Notes: generated by a model not told the origin, from the letters alone. Positions 7,531 through 17,483 are shown, counted from the first letter of the stretch. The stretch is 64,000 nucleotides of DNA from Chelativorans sp. J32 (GCF_000518985.1 NZ_JAEQ01000009.1:85187-149186), one strand, 5' to 3'. Numbers and translations: made by a program.

Positions 7531-9138
7531 ATGGTTGGAGAGCCGCTGCTGGTCAGAATCCGCGCGCACATCGTTTCGGGCGCCTCTCTCAAACCACGCT
7601 CTTGGGCCGGACTGACGCTCATTGGAGCCTGGCTTCTGCCCTATCCGGCGACAGCCGAGACGGTGACCAGCGTGCGCTTCGCGGAAGCGCTCCCCAAGCT
7701 TGAAAGCATCATCGAGCAAGGGATGGAGCGAACCGGCGTGCCCGGTTTGGCCATCGTCATCGTCCACGACGACGATGTAAAATATCTAAGGGGTTATGGC
7801 GTCCGCGAGGTGGGAAGGCCTGACCCGGTCGATCCCGACACGGTTTTCCAGCTCGCCTCGATGTCGAAGCCGATCGCCTCGACGGTGGTCGCCACGCTGG
7901 TCGGCGACGGCCTGGTCGCCTGGGACGATCCAATCGTAAAACATGATGCAGGATTTCAGCTGCAGGATTCCTGGGTGACGCGCAATGTCACGCTTCGAGA
8001 CATGTTTTCTCACCGAAGCGGCCTGCCCGACCACAGCGGCGACCTTCTCGAAGATCTGGGTTATGGTCGGGACGAAATCTTGTTCCGCCTGCGATATGTC
8101 AATCCGGCAGGCCCCTTCAGGGCTAGCTACGCCTACACCAATTTCGGACTGACGGAAGCAGCCGTCGCAGCCGCCAAGGCGGCAGGTAGGCCATGGGAGG
8201 ATCTGTCCCAGGAGCGATTGTATGGCCCTGCAGGAATGTCGCGCACCAGCTCCCGGCACGCGGACTTCCTTGCCGCTGAAAATCGCGCCGTCAACTCCGT
8301 TCGCGCCGGCGATAAATGGATTTCCGGTCCCGCGCGCGATCCAGACGCCCAGTCTCCGGCGGGAGGGGTCAGTTCCACGGTGCGCGATCTTGGCCAGTGG
8401 CTGCGGCTTCAGCTCGGCGATGGAAGCCTTGACGGAAAGCAGATCGTTGCCGCGGCCGCTCTTGCCGAGACCCATCAGCCGGTTATCGTCTCCGGAACGC
8501 CAAGCTCGCCAGAGAGCTTTCCGCCCTTCTACGGACTGGGATGGATTGTCGATACTGACGCAGACGGGCGGATCCAACTCAGCCACTCGGGCGCGTTCAA
8601 TCTCGGGATTGGCACGACCGTGCGTCTCGTCCCAGCAGAACGGCTGGGCATTGCCGTCCTGACCAACGGCTTTCCCGTCGGCCTGGCCGAAGGCGTAAGC
8701 AGGAGCTTTCTGGATCTCGTATTCACAGGTGAAGTGGAACGGGACTGGGTCGAGGCCTTCGGCCAGCTCATGGCGCAAGTGATGAAGCCGGATTACGGCG
8801 AAGCCTTCGACGCAGCCGTCTCCCGCCAAAGCTCCTCGGCGGCCTTGTCCGCCACAAGTTACACGGGAACCTACGGCAACGAACTTTTCGGCGAGGTCAC
8901 GATCTTCGAGGAGAAGGAAAACGGCACCCTCACCATGAAGCTGGGTCCCGAGAACAAGAACTTCCCACTTCAGCACATAGATCGCGATACTTTCGCATAC
9001 CAGCCGGTGGGTGAGAATGCGTTCGGCCCGAGCGCCGTCACCTTCACCGTCGAAGCCGACCGGTCGAACGCGGTCACGATCGAGAATCTGGATCTCCACG
9101 GCCAGGGCACCTTCATCCGAATCCCCAGCGAACCGTGA
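7531..9138 (+). CDS. Serine beta-lactamase-like hydrolase (class C/CubicO family)
   Basis: The ATG at 7531 follows TTGGAGGG by 7 nt. The 535-residue product has a signal-like hydrophobic segment (residues about 27-42) and then the penicilloyl serine transferase fold with all three motifs: SxxK as Ser110-Met-Ser-Lys113, YxN as Tyr202-Thr-Asn204 and His352-Ser-Gly354. A C-terminal domain of roughly 150 residues follows, similar in position to the lipocalin-like domain of large family members. These proteins include esterases, D-aminopeptidases and class C beta-lactamases; length and context do not favour a true beta-lactamase. It stands alone between the Lrp gene and a repeat. Confidence 0.85.
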   Translation: MVGEPLLVRIRAHIVSGASLKPRSWAGLTLIGAWLLPYPATAETVTSVRFAEALPKLESIIEQGMERTGVPGLAIVIVHDDDVKYLRGYGVREVGRPDPVDPDTVFQLASMSKPIASTVVATLVGDGLVAWDDPIVKHDAGFQLQDSWVTRNVTLRDMFSHRSGLPDHSGDLLEDLGYGRDEILFRLRYVNPAGPFRASYAYTNFGLTEAAVAAAKAAGRPWEDLSQERLYGPAGMSRTSSRHADFLAAENRAVNSVRAGDKWISGPARDPDAQSPAGGVSSTVRDLGQWLRLQLGDGSLDGKQIVAAAALAETHQPVIVSGTPSSPESFPPFYGLGWIVDTDADGRIQLSHSGAFNLGIGTTVRLVPAERLGIAVLTNGFPVGLAEGVSRSFLDLVFTGEVERDWVEAFGQLMAQVMKPDYGEAFDAAVSRQSSSAALSATSYTGTYGNELFGEVTIFEEKENGTLTMKLGPENKNFPLQHIDRDTFAYQPVGENAFGPSAVTFTVEADRSNAVTIENLDLHGQGTFIRIPSEP

Positions 9139-9244
9139 GGGCCAAGCGGCATGCTTCGTTGTCGATACCGCGTGGAAACAGGCAGAAGAGGTCCCGGCAA
9201 CAATTCCACGCCTAGGCATGGCCTGAAGACGGCAAAGCGCGTCT

Positions 9245-9342
9245 ACAGCGCCGTGCGTCCATTCGGACGCACAAAGGGCGTTGTAAGTTATTGAATCGAC
9301 GCATCGTGCTTTCCGAAACCATTTCCGGTTTCGGGCCGATGC
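9245..9342. repeat. Structured intergenic repeat, rhizobial type
   Basis: Two nested inverted repeats lie back to back. The first (9245-9284) has ACAGCGCC pairing, with one G-U, to GGCGTTGT around a perfect inner stem GTGCGTCC-ATTC-GGACGCAC. The second (9301-9342) has outer arms GCATCG / CGATGC and inner arms CCGAAACC / GGTTTCGG. I recognise the overall layout as a type of short repeat found dispersed between genes in Rhizobiales; copy number cannot be checked here and I saw no second copy in the window. It may also act as a terminator after the hydrolase gene. Confidence 0.6.
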
Positions 9343-9358
9343 CGCAGAGGTGTAGCAA

Positions 9359-10294
9359 ATGGGATTTGACGCGGTGGCCGGCGGTCACATCCTCATTAGC
9401 ATGCTGGCGCTGCTCGGCGCCTTGCTCCTGATCGTGTCGCTCTTCATAAACAAGCAGGTCGCCCATTACACAGAGCGCGACGAGCGCCATAAGGAAAAGC
9501 AGCTCGAATATTATCGGAACACATTTTCCCAACTGGGCGTGATATTTCTCGGGATCGGCGTATCGCTGTTCATCTTCTTCTTTCAGCAAAGCTACCTCGA
9601 ACGTCAGAGGCAGAACGCACAAACCCAGGAGCTTTTGGGAAAGCTTGCGGTCCGACTGAGCCGGGCAACGACGCTTCTCGAATTCGTTGCCGAGGTCGAC
9701 CCCGTGCTCGACAATGGCGGCGCCTATCTGGCTCCCGAGGACGGCGGAACGAACGGAGCCGTGCGGGCAAGCGGCCCAGCCCTGGCCAAACAGATCGAGG
9801 AGATTGCGCTGCTCCAGCGGGAAATCGATCTCGATGGTTTCGCAGCCATGCAATTCTCGGAGGATTTCCAGTCATCGCCGCTAGTGAACCGGATGGATCC
9901 GCACCTATGGTTCGCCATGGTCAAGGACGAGGCGGACCTGGAATATGCTGTCGAGCAGCTTCGCCAGGATTACATGGATTTGCAGGCCGCCCTGGCCGGA
10001 CAACCACCGGGTATTGGTGTAGCCAAGCCGGACCTCGCTGGTGGCATCAAGCGCGAAGCACTGGACGTACTCTGGGATTATGCATGGCTTCGTGACCGCA
10101 GCCGTCGCGTGGCCGGGCGGGCGTGTTGGCTGCTCAGTCACGGTCCGAACTTATTCACGTTAAAACCGATACAGGCCATTGAGGCCGCATATAAATCCCA
10201 CCAGGAATGGCTCGATCAAGCGCAAAGGACCTACGGCCAGGTCTCAGCAGGCCGCGAGAATTGCTACCAGATCCTCAGGGCTGAGCAATCCTGA
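9359..10294 (+). CDS. Membrane protein of unknown function
   Basis: I do not recognise the family. The ATG at 9359 follows AGAGG by about 8 nt. The 311-residue product has two transmembrane segments at about residues 10-30 and 59-76, separated by a charged loop rich in Glu, Arg and Lys (HYTERDERHKEKQLEYY). A soluble region of about 230 residues follows, with an initial helical stretch (QQSYLERQRQNAQTQELLGKL) that may form a coiled coil. Both termini are on the same side of the membrane, and the charged loop suggests they are periplasmic with the loop cytoplasmic, but this is uncertain. It is convergent with the HlyD gene, so no operon partner exists. Confidence 0.7.
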   Translation: MGFDAVAGGHILISMLALLGALLLIVSLFINKQVAHYTERDERHKEKQLEYYRNTFSQLGVIFLGIGVSLFIFFFQQSYLERQRQNAQTQELLGKLAVRLSRATTLLEFVAEVDPVLDNGGAYLAPEDGGTNGAVRASGPALAKQIEEIALLQREIDLDGFAAMQFSEDFQSSPLVNRMDPHLWFAMVKDEADLEYAVEQLRQDYMDLQAALAGQPPGIGVAKPDLAGGIKREALDVLWDYAWLRDRSRRVAGRACWLLSHGPNLFTLKPIQAIEAAYKSHQEWLDQAQRTYGQVSAGRENCYQILRAEQS

Positions 10295-10315
10295 GTGTCT
10301 GGCAGCGCCCTGTTC

Positions 10316-11383
10316 TCAGGTTCTCGACGCCAAATCCGAATCCGGCTCGGCGTTCGTATTCACGGTAACGACGACCGACATGCCGGGAGCGAGTTTTTCG
10401 GCGTTGGGCTGATCGGGATCGATTGAAATGCGAACCGGCACGCGCTGGGCGACCTTGGTGAAATTGCCGGTGGCGTTGTCAGGCTTAATGACACTGAATT
10501 CAGACCCGGTTGCCGGGGAAAACCGCTCGATATGGCCTTTCAGTGCCGAGTGCCGCAATGCATCGACCGTCATCGTGACGGGTTGGCCCACCTTCATCTC
10601 CGCCAGTTGCGTTTCCTTGAAATTGGCAACGACCCAAAGGCGATCCGGCACCAGCGCAACCAGCTGGGTTCCGGCGGCCACATACTGGCCGAGCTTCGCG
10701 CCAACTTCGCCCAGCCTTCCGTCCTGCGGGGCCATGATTCGCGTATTCTCCAGATCGATCTCCGCCAGATGCATGGCGGCTTCCGCGCCCTGAACGGCCG
10801 CTTCCAGCGACTGGCGATTGACGATCACGGATTGCAGGTCCTCCTTTGCGACTTCGAGGCCAGCACTGGCTTGGTCTAAAGCTGCACGAGCCTGCTCTGC
10901 CGCCGCGCGGCTTTGATCGGCTTCGCTCGCGGTCATGACGCCCTTCTTCATCAAGGGCTCGACGCGGCGCCAGTTCGCCTCCGCTATTTCGAGCGCTACG
11001 CGCGCACCCTCCAACTGAGCCTCGCTGGCACGCAGGCGCGCTTCTGCGGAGTGGCGCTGCTGTTCCGAATTGGCGAGTGCAGCCTGCTGCGCCGCAAGCG
11101 TCGCCCGGGCCTGCTCGAGCTTCTGACGGTAGATGCGGTCGTCAAGCCGCACGAGGAGGTCGCCTGCCTTAACCTCCTGGAAGTCCTGTACGGGGACTTC
11201 CACCACATAGCCGGCAAGCTGTGGCGCGATGAGCGTTACCTGCCCGCGCACATAGGCGTTCTCGGTCATTTCGACGGTTCGTGTGAACGGCGGGAGCTGC
11301 CAGACATAAAGGATGAGCAGGAGGCCTATGAGGCCGAGCACGATGGCCACTGCGGTGGCTGGAGAACGAAGAGCTTTAAACAT
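10316..11383 (-). CDS. HlyD/EmrA-type membrane fusion protein
   Basis: This periplasmic adaptor links an inner-membrane exporter to an outer-membrane channel. The 355-residue product has one N-terminal transmembrane segment (AVAIVLGLIGLLLILYVW), a biotinyl-lipoyl half motif (GYVVEVPVQDFQEVKAGDLLVRLD), a long coiled-coil hairpin rich in Ala, Glu and Gln (residues about 85-185) and the second lipoyl and beta-barrel domains (IMAPQDGRLGEVGAKLGQYVAAG). I start at MFKALRSP because it falls 14 bp after the stop of the MFS gene; an earlier in-frame start at 11452 would overlap that gene by 55 bp. No clear Shine-Dalgarno is visible. It is the last gene of a MarR-MFS-HlyD operon resembling emrRAB. Confidence 0.88.
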   Translation of the reverse strand: MFKALRSPATAVAIVLGLIGLLLILYVWQLPPFTRTVEMTENAYVRGQVTLIAPQLAGYVVEVPVQDFQEVKAGDLLVRLDDRIYRQKLEQARATLAAQQAALANSEQQRHSAEARLRASEAQLEGARVALEIAEANWRRVEPLMKKGVMTASEADQSRAAAEQARAALDQASAGLEVAKEDLQSVIVNRQSLEAAVQGAEAAMHLAEIDLENTRIMAPQDGRLGEVGAKLGQYVAAGTQLVALVPDRLWVVANFKETQLAEMKVGQPVTMTVDALRHSALKGHIERFSPATGSEFSVIKPDNATGNFTKVAQRVPVRISIDPDQPNAEKLAPGMSVVVTVNTNAEPDSDLASRT

Positions 11384-11397
11384 GATCAACGGAAGAA

Positions 11398-13101
11398 CTA
11401 CAGGTTTGCGGTTGCTTGGGGGTGCGCTAGGTGGCGGCGCATGGCGTCCCACCCGATATGGATAAGGAGGAAGACGAAGGCGGTGGCGGCAATGATTGCC
11501 ATGAGAAGGAAGGCGTCGTTATAGGCGAGAATATTCGCTTCGCGCGTGACCTGCTGTCCGACGAGCATTAGTCCCTCGGCCCGGAGGATCGCCTGATCGG
11601 TTATCGTGCGCGCATAGGCCATGCCCAATTGCGCCGCGCGTTGCGCGATTATGGGGTCGGTCATCGCCAAATGCTCGACGAGCACGTTCGAATGGAATTT
11701 CTCGCGAATGGTGATGAAGGTGCCGATCACCGCGGAGCCAAGCAGCCCTCCGATGCTCTGGGTGGTCAGGAACACGATGATGAAGCTCAAAATATAGTTC
11801 GGTCCCTTCTGCAGTGCCGAAGTGATGCCCCGGAACATCGCCGGGGGCAGAAACAGGGCACCCGCAAAGGCGATCATGGCCTGGCTGACGAACATCTGCT
11901 CAGGTCGAGTGAGGTTGGTGGACCGGCTATCCATGAAAGCACCGACGGCGATCAGCGCCAATGCCGCAAGATGAATGGCAGGTTCTCGTCCGGCCTTCAT
12001 GATTGCAGCGCATGTCAGGCCACCGGCGACCGAGGCCAGCAGAATGATGACATAGAGCGTGACGGTCTGGTCATTCGTGAGCCCCAGCACCTGAAAGAGG
12101 CCGGATGCTCCCGTGGTCTGCTCCGATAGAACGATGCGGAAAAGCAGCAAGGCGCCGGCAAAGTGCAGAATGGCCGGACTTGCCAGCCATCTTACGTCGA
12201 CCAGAGGATTGCTGCGATTGAGTTCAATGACGACCGCTGCGGTGACGAGTACGATGGCCATCGCCAGCAGAACGCCGAGCCAGGGTGCTTCGAGCCACCA
12301 ATATGCCCTTCCCAGCACGAGGGCCACGGCGAGGCAACCGAACCCAATTGCGATCAGCAGATAGCTCAGCACGTCGAGCCGCTCGATCACCTTGGCGCGC
12401 GGGGGTGGCGTGAGCGGCAGGAGATAAACCAGACAGAACCCAATCATCGCGAGCGCCAGCTCGTGCATGGTGAGGCCACGCCATCCGTCCATGTCGAAAA
12501 GCGCAGGAGATATGATACGGGCGAGCGGCGCACCCAGCGAGATGTTGGTGAGTGCGAGGGATAATCCTACCGTCAGTTTTCGCTCGGGCGGGAAGGCTTC
12601 CAGCATATAGAGGAACCCGAGGGAGGACATGGGCGCGGCGGCGATGCCGCTCATGAAGCGCACGACGATTGCCGACGAAAGGTCGTGGATGAAAAGATTG
12701 AGAACACATGCCAGCACGAAGCCGAGAATGCTTATTTCGGCAAAGTTCCGCAGCCCATATTGTGTGCGGATCTTGACCAGTGCGAGCGACAACGAAACAT
12801 TCGGCGCCATATAGGCGGCGACCATCCACAAGGCCTCGTTCGAGGTGGCGCTGATCTCGCCCTGTATCTGCGTGATATTGGCATTGATGAGATTGAGCCC
12901 AAGCCCCTGGGAAAGCGAGAGCACCACCGCAGCCGCCATATAGGCCACCGCAAGCCAAGCGGGTTTTGGCATAAACGCAGGTTGCGGCGATGGGCGCGAC
13001 GCTCCCTCCTCCAATACAGCCTCACTGGAAACCGGACCGTTATCGGCCGGCAAAGCCTCTGGCTCGTCTTCCCGATCCCGGGCAGGTCGCGCTTCCGTCA
13101 T
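11398..13101 (-). CDS. DHA2-family MFS drug/proton antiporter, EmrB-like
   Basis: The 567-residue product has a soluble acidic N-terminal tail of about 45 residues and then about 14 hydrophobic segments, the pattern of the 14-helix DHA2 exporters such as EmrB. These transporters use the proton gradient to expel lipophilic or aromatic compounds across the inner membrane and, with an EmrA-type adaptor, into an outer-membrane channel. Length is slightly above EmrB because of the N-terminal tail. The gene follows the MarR gene by 15 bp and precedes the HlyD gene, so the three form an inducible efflux operon. Its location next to aromatic catabolism genes suggests, but does not show, that an aromatic acid is the inducer. 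Confidence 0.88.
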   Translation of the reverse strand: MTEARPARDREDEPEALPADNGPVSSEAVLEEGASRPSPQPAFMPKPAWLAVAYMAAAVVLSLSQGLGLNLINANITQIQGEISATSNEALWMVAAYMAPNVSLSLALVKIRTQYGLRNFAEISILGFVLACVLNLFIHDLSSAIVVRFMSGIAAAPMSSLGFLYMLEAFPPERKLTVGLSLALTNISLGAPLARIISPALFDMDGWRGLTMHELALAMIGFCLVYLLPLTPPPRAKVIERLDVLSYLLIAIGFGCLAVALVLGRAYWWLEAPWLGVLLAMAIVLVTAAVVIELNRSNPLVDVRWLASPAILHFAGALLLFRIVLSEQTTGASGLFQVLGLTNDQTVTLYVIILLASVAGGLTCAAIMKAGREPAIHLAALALIAVGAFMDSRSTNLTRPEQMFVSQAMIAFAGALFLPPAMFRGITSALQKGPNYILSFIIVFLTTQSIGGLLGSAVIGTFITIREKFHSNVLVEHLAMTDPIIAQRAAQLGMAYARTITDQAILRAEGLMLVGQQVTREANILAYNDAFLLMAIIAATAFVFLLIHIGWDAMRRHLAHPQATANL

Positions 13102-13116
13102 AGCTGAAGGTCCTGA

Positions 13117-13569
13117 TCAGGCTGAGGTATCGATGTTGCGCCCGACCTGCCGGAGGACTTTGGTAGCCAACTCGAGTTCGCTCTTTTCGATGCCGGTGAG
13201 CACCTGCTCGCGCAGGTGATTGGCGTAAGCGATGATGTCGTCGGCTTCCTTGCGGGCCTTGGCCGTGAGAAAGATGCCATTGGCACGGCGATCCCGCTCC
13301 AATGGCTGGCGCGTGACGAACCCCTTCTTCTCCAGACCGTCGATCAAGGTGACCATGGACGGCTGTTCCATTTCCATGGCAGCCGCCAATTCCACCTGCG
13401 TCGCGCCTTCGTTCTTGGCAAGATACATGAGGAGACGCGCACGGGAATGTGTGAGGCCCTGCGACTTCACCCGTGCGTCGAATAAGGTCCGAAGCTTCCT
13501 GTTCACTTTGGTGAGCTCTTCGATGAAAGACGCTCTAGCTGCGGGGGTTTGCATATAGATAGAAACCAT
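13117..13569 (-). CDS. MarR family regulator of the efflux operon
   Basis: The 150-residue product contains the winged helix-turn-helix of MarR proteins (GATQVELAAAMEMEQPSMVTLIDGLEKKGFVTR) with the wing sequence ERDRRANGIFLT. It is the first gene of the MarR-MFS-HlyD operon and is likely an autorepressor released by a phenolic or other aromatic ligand, as EmrR is. The start at 13569 is the first ATG; another at 13554 is five codons downstream. An imperfect palindrome lies just upstream of the start codon and could be its operator. Confidence 0.88.
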   Translation of the reverse strand: MVSIYMQTPAARASFIEELTKVNRKLRTLFDARVKSQGLTHSRARLLMYLAKNEGATQVELAAAMEMEQPSMVTLIDGLEKKGFVTRQPLERDRRANGIFLTAKARKEADDIIAYANHLREQVLTGIEKSELELATKVLRQVGRNIDTSA

Positions 13570-13573
13570 ATTG

Positions 13574-13585
13574 TTAGATACCTAA
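13574..13585. promoter_or_regulatory. Candidate MarR operator
   Basis: TTAGATACCTAA is palindromic at its outer four bases on each side and lies 5 bp from the marR-type start codon. It overlaps a second short palindrome, CTAATTAG-like, at 13582-13589. The rest of the 296-bp gap to the CoA ligase gene holds the shared motif listed separately. Confidence 0.35.
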
Positions 13586-13727
13586 TTAAGTTTGATTTCG
13601 CCTGTTTGCAAGGGCAGTGCGCAAAATCTGGGTGAGTATTTTGGAGCGCTGGAAAAAGCCCGGACGGGAGCTCACCGAGCGGCCACGCGCCCTAAACGGC
13701 AGTGGACGGTGGCCCCTTCAGGAAACG

Positions 13728-13740
13728 TTTTAGGCTTGAA
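13728..13740 (+). promoter_or_regulatory. Shared operator-like motif before the CoA ligase operon
   Basis: The 13-mer TTTTAGGCTTGAA occurs here, 126 bp before the CoA ligase start, and again (minus strand, 30124-30136) before the monooxygenase/reductase operon of the same pathway. The similarity continues weakly to the right (GTAATTC here, ATATTTC there). It is probably the site of the MarR-type regulator encoded inside the monooxygenase operon. Confidence 0.5.
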
Positions 13741-13865
13741 GTAATTCTTGCCAAATGTCATCCTCAGGTGGTTTCGACGAGGATGGGAGGCTCGCCGTGC
13801 TTTTGGCTACCCGACGGCATTGGGTGCCGGCCGAATTCGATCTCCCTCAGTATGAGTGAGGACGC

Positions 13866-15494
13866 ATGACGCTTGGACCGACCGCCCATATCGACACCTT
13901 CACGCGCGATAATCTTCCGCCGCGGCATGAATGGCCCGACTTCCTGCTCGACGGCTTCGAGTATCCGGAATACGTCAACGCGGGCGTCGAATTGACGGAC
14001 CGGCTGGTCGAGAAGGGGTTTGGGGATCGGACAGCGCTTATCGGCAATGGCCGTCGCCGCACCTACAAAGAACTTTCAGACTGGACGAACCGGCTCGCCC
14101 ACGCGCTGGTGGAGAATTACGGAGTGAAGCCGGGCAATCGGATCCTGATCCGTTCCGCCAACAACCCGGCTATGGTTGCCTGCTGGCTCGCGGCCACAAA
14201 GGCCGGCGCGGTTGTGGTGAACACCATGCCGATGCTCAGGGCGGGGGAACTCGCGAAGATCGTCGATAAAGCAGAGATCAGCCTTGCACTTTGTGACACA
14301 CGGCTGATGGACGAGCTTATCGCTTGCGCCAAGGACAGCCGTTTCCTGAAACAGGTGGTGGGCTTCGACGGCACCGCAAATCACGATGCGGAACTCGATC
14401 GGATCGCCCTCGACAAATCGGTTCTGTTCGAAGCCGTGCAGACCGGCCGGGACGATGTCGCCCTTCTCGGCTTCACATCGGGCACCACGGGAGTGCCCAA
14501 GGCCACCATGCATTTCCATCGTGACCTGCTGATCATTGCCGATGCTTACGCGAAAGAAGTGCTGACGGTCACACCCGAGGATATTTTCGTGGGTTCTCCT
14601 CCCCTCGCCTTCACCTTCGGCTTGGGTGGCCTGGCGATTTTCCCGCTTCGTTTCGGAGCCGCCGCCACGCTACTCGAGCAGGCGACGCCCGCAAACATGA
14701 TCAAGATCATTGAGACCTATAAGGCCACCATCTCCTTCACGGCACCCACCGCCTACCGGGCAATGCTCAAGGCGATGGATGAGGGCGCTGACCTCTCGTC
14801 CCTTCGCGCTGCCGTCTCGGCCGGCGAAACGCTGCCCGGCCCCGTTTTCGAAGAGTGGATGAAGAAGACGGGCAAGCCCATCCTCGATGGCATCGGCTCT
14901 ACCGAGATGCTGCACATTTTCATCTCGAACCGCTTTGATGATCTGAAGCCCGGGTCCACCGGACGTCCGGTCAGGGGATACGAAGCCCGCATCGTCGACG
15001 AAGATATGAACGAGCTTCCGCGTGGCACCCCAGGCTGGCTCGCGGTCCGCGGGCCTACCGGTTGCCGATATCTCGCCGATCCCCGACAGCACGACTATGT
15101 GCGCCACGGCTGGAACGTAACGGGCGACACTTTCATGCAGGATGAAGAAGGATTCTTCCACTTCGTGGCCCGATCCGATGATATGATCGTCAGTGCCGGC
15201 TACAATATTGCCGGTCCAGAGGTCGAGGCAGCTTTGCTAACCCATCCGGATGTTGCCGAATGCGCTGTGATCGGAGCGCCGGATGCGGAACGGGGGCATA
15301 TTGTCGAAGCCTATGTGGTCGTCGTTCCCGGCGTGGAGCGCGATGAACTGTGCGTGAAGCGGCTACAGGACCACGTGAAGGCCACCATCGCCCCTTATAA
15401 ATATCCGCGGTCGATAAAGTTCATCGATGCCTTGCCAAAGACCCAGACCGGCAAGATCCAGCGCTTCCGGCTGAGAGCTGAGAGGGTGAATTGA
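13866..15494 (+). CDS. 2-aminobenzoate (anthranilate)-CoA ligase
   Basis: The 542-residue product is an ANL-superfamily acyl-CoA synthetase. Visible motifs are the phosphate loop TSGTTGVPK (residues 204-212), the GSTE motif (DGIGSTEM), the adenylate-binding NVTGDTF and the C-terminal catalytic lysine region [10 protein letters not shown] with Lys530. It belongs to the benzoate/2-aminobenzoate-CoA ligase branch; with tryptophan dioxygenase, kynureninase and the 2-aminobenzoyl-CoA monooxygenase/reductase in the same locus, activation of anthranilate (EC 6.2.1.32) is the best reading. Benzoate or salicylate ligase activity is the alternative. It is the first gene of a plus-strand operon and overlaps the dioxygenase start. 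Confidence 0.87.
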   Translation: MTLGPTAHIDTFTRDNLPPRHEWPDFLLDGFEYPEYVNAGVELTDRLVEKGFGDRTALIGNGRRRTYKELSDWTNRLAHALVENYGVKPGNRILIRSANNPAMVACWLAATKAGAVVVNTMPMLRAGELAKIVDKAEISLALCDTRLMDELIACAKDSRFLKQVVGFDGTANHDAELDRIALDKSVLFEAVQTGRDDVALLGFTSGTTGVPKATMHFHRDLLIIADAYAKEVLTVTPEDIFVGSPPLAFTFGLGGLAIFPLRFGAAATLLEQATPANMIKIIETYKATISFTAPTAYRAMLKAMDEGADLSSLRAAVSAGETLPGPVFEEWMKKTGKPILDGIGSTEMLHIFISNRFDDLKPGSTGRPVRGYEARIVDEDMNELPRGTPGWLAVRGPTGCRYLADPRQHDYVRHGWNVTGDTFMQDEEGFFHFVARSDDMIVSAGYNIAGPEVEAALLTHPDVAECAVIGAPDAERGHIVEAYVVVVPGVERDELCVKRLQDHVKATIAPYKYPRSIKFIDALPKTQTGKIQRFRLRAERVN

Positions 15495-16327
15495 GCCAGG
15501 CCTACGACCCGTCAGACGAAGGTGCTGAAATGTCGTTTCAGGATCGTATGTCCTATAGCGACTATCTGCACCTTGAGCGGGTGCTCGATGCCCAAGAGCC
15601 TCTCTCCACCGCACATGACGAGATGCTGTTCATCATACAGCATCAGACATCCGAACTCTGGATGAAGCTGGCGATCCACGAGATCGGCTCCGCCATGCGG
15701 ATGATCCGCACCGACCAGCTCGAACCCTCGTTCAAGATGTTGACCCGTGTGGCGCGCATTTTCGAGCAGCTAAACAGTGCCTGGGATGTGCTGAGGACGA
15801 TGACGCCGAGCGAATATACCGAATTTCGCGGCGCTCTGGGTCAGTCCTCCGGTTTTCAATCGTGGCAGTACCGCGCGATCGAATTCCTCGCCGGCAATCG
15901 GAACCTGGCGATGCTGCGCCCGCATGCGCACCGGCCGGAGGTCATCGCCAAGTTGGAAACGATACTGGCCGAACCCTCCCTCTATGATGAGGCAATCCTG
16001 CTGCTTTCCCGCCAGGGGTTCGATATCGGCGCTGACGCGAAGCGCAGCACGTGGCGCGAACCGCGCACCGAGAACGAGGAGGTGCTGGAGGCCTGGCGCA
16101 TGGTCTATGGCGATCCGCTGCGGTACTGGCAGCTTTATGAGCTTGCGGAAAAGCTCGTCGACTTCGAAGACTATTTTCGCCGATGGCGTTTCAATCATGT
16201 GACGACGGTGGAACGCATCATCGGCCTGAAACGGGGCACCGGCGGAACGTCGGGTGTTTCCTATCTGAGGAAGATGCTGGAGGTTGAACTCTTTCCAGAA
16301 CTCTGGAAAGTTCGCACCAGGCTCTGA
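15491..16327 (+). CDS. kynA: Tryptophan 2,3-dioxygenase
   Basis: This cytoplasmic haem enzyme opens the indole ring of tryptophan to N-formylkynurenine (EC 1.13.11.11). The 278-residue product shows the distal-side motif [14 protein letters not shown] with His51 and the proximal haem ligand region [12 protein letters not shown] with His236, followed by the family signature [10 protein letters not shown] use the TTG start that overlaps the stop of the ligase gene (ATTGA), with AGAGGG upstream; an ATG at 15530 with a weaker GAAGGTG upstream is a fair alternative and would remove 13 residues. Co-transcription with the anthranilate ligase and a Liv importer fits a tryptophan uptake and degradation operon. 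Confidence 0.95.
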   Translation: MSQAYDPSDEGAEMSFQDRMSYSDYLHLERVLDAQEPLSTAHDEMLFIIQHQTSELWMKLAIHEIGSAMRMIRTDQLEPSFKMLTRVARIFEQLNSAWDVLRTMTPSEYTEFRGALGQSSGFQSWQYRAIEFLAGNRNLAMLRPHAHRPEVIAKLETILAEPSLYDEAILLLSRQGFDIGADAKRSTWREPRTENEEVLEAWRMVYGDPLRYWQLYELAEKLVDFEDYFRRWRFNHVTTVERIIGLKRGTGGTSGVSYLRKMLEVELFPELWKVRTRL

Positions 16328-16349
16328 GCCACAAACAGGGAGGGGAATA

Positions 16350-17483
16350 ATGAGAAGAATTCTCGCAGCAGCAGGCCTGTCGCTTGCTCTATCCGGTTAC
16401 GCCTATGCTGAACCGGTGAAAATCGGCGTCATCACCACGCTTTCCGGCGGCGGTGCCGGGCTTGGCATTGATACGCGCGATGCGTTCACGCTGGCCATCA
16501 AGCAATCCGGCAACAAGGACGTCGAACTCGTCATCGAGGATGACGCGCAAAAGCCGGAGCTGGCCGTTCAGATCGCCGAAAAGATGATCCAGAGCGACAA
16601 GGTCGATCTGATGACCGGCATCATTTGGTCCAATCTCGCGATGGCGGTCGTCCCCAATGTGGTGGCGCAGGACATCATCTATCTTTCACCGAATGCCGGC
16701 CCGTCCGCGCTTGCCGGCGCGAATTGCAATCCGAACTATTTCAACGTCGCCTATCAGAACGACAATTTCCATGAGGCGATGGGGCAATACGCCACTCAGA
16801 CTTACAAGAAGACCTTCATCCTTGCGCCGAACTATCCGGCGGGCAAGGACTCGCTCACCGGCTTCAAGCGCTTCTATAAGGGAGAACTCGCGGGCGAGCT
16901 TTATACGCAAGTCGGCCAAACCGACTATGCCGCCGAGATCGCGCAGATCCGCGCTTCGGGTGCGGACTCGGTCTTCTTCTTCCTGCCTGGCGGCATGGGC
17001 ATAGCCTTCATGAAGCAATATGCCCAGTCGGGCGTGAATATCCCGGTCATGGGGCCGAGCTTCTCCTTCAGCCAGGATGTGCTGCCCGCGGTGGGCGATG
17101 CAGCCCTCGGCGTGAAGAACTCCGCCTCCTGGTCCAAGGATCTGGACAATGAGGCCAACAAGAAATTTGTTGAAGCCTTCCAGGCCGAATATGGGCGGCT
17201 GCCGTCGATCTATGCCGCTCAGAGCTGGGATACGGCCAACCTGATCCTCTCTGCTCTTTCCAAGGCGAGCGTGAAGGACAAGGAAGCCTTCCGCGCCGCG
17301 CTGAAGGAAGCGGACTTCGACTCGGTTCGTGGTGACTTCAAGTTCAACACCAACAACCATCCCATCCAGGACATCTATATCCGCGAGGTTGTGAAGGAAG
17401 GCGACGTGTTGACGAACAAGATCGTGGCCACCGCCTTCGAGGATCACACGGACGCTTACGCCGACCAGTGCTCGATGCCATAG
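16350..17483 (+). CDS. Periplasmic substrate-binding protein of Liv-type ABC importer
   Basis: The ATG at 16350 follows GGGAGGGG by 5 nt. The 377-residue product has a signal peptide (ILAAAGLSLALSGYAYA) and the type I periplasmic-binding fold of LivK-like proteins (PVKIGVITTLSGGGAGLG at the mature N terminus). Such proteins bind branched-chain or aromatic amino acids, or aromatic acids. Position between tryptophan dioxygenase and the matching permeases and ATPases suggests tryptophan, kynurenine or anthranilate as the ligand; the sequence does not decide among them. A hairpin after the gene may set its expression above that of the permeases. Confidence 0.9.
   Translation: MRRILAAAGLSLALSGYAYAEPVKIGVITTLSGGGAGLGIDTRDAFTLAIKQSGNKDVELVIEDDAQKPELAVQIAEKMIQSDKVDLMTGIIWSNLAMAVVPNVVAQDIIYLSPNAGPSALAGANCNPNYFNVAYQNDNFHEAMGQYATQTYKKTFILAPNYPAGKDSLTGFKRFYKGELAGELYTQVGQTDYAAEIAQIRASGADSVFFFLPGGMGIAFMKQYAQSGVNIPVMGPSFSFSQDVLPAVGDAALGVKNSASWSKDLDNEANKKFVEAFQAEYGRLPSIYAAQSWDTANLILSALSKASVKDKEAFRAALKEADFDSVRGDFKFNTNNHPIQDIYIREVVKEGDVLTNKIVATAFEDHTDAYADQCSMP

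Noticed and set aside
7531..9138. Antibiotic-resistance beta-lactamase
   Set aside because: The three motifs are shared by a large esterase/peptidase family, the protein is about 150 residues longer than AmpC, and no AmpR-type regulator is adjacent.
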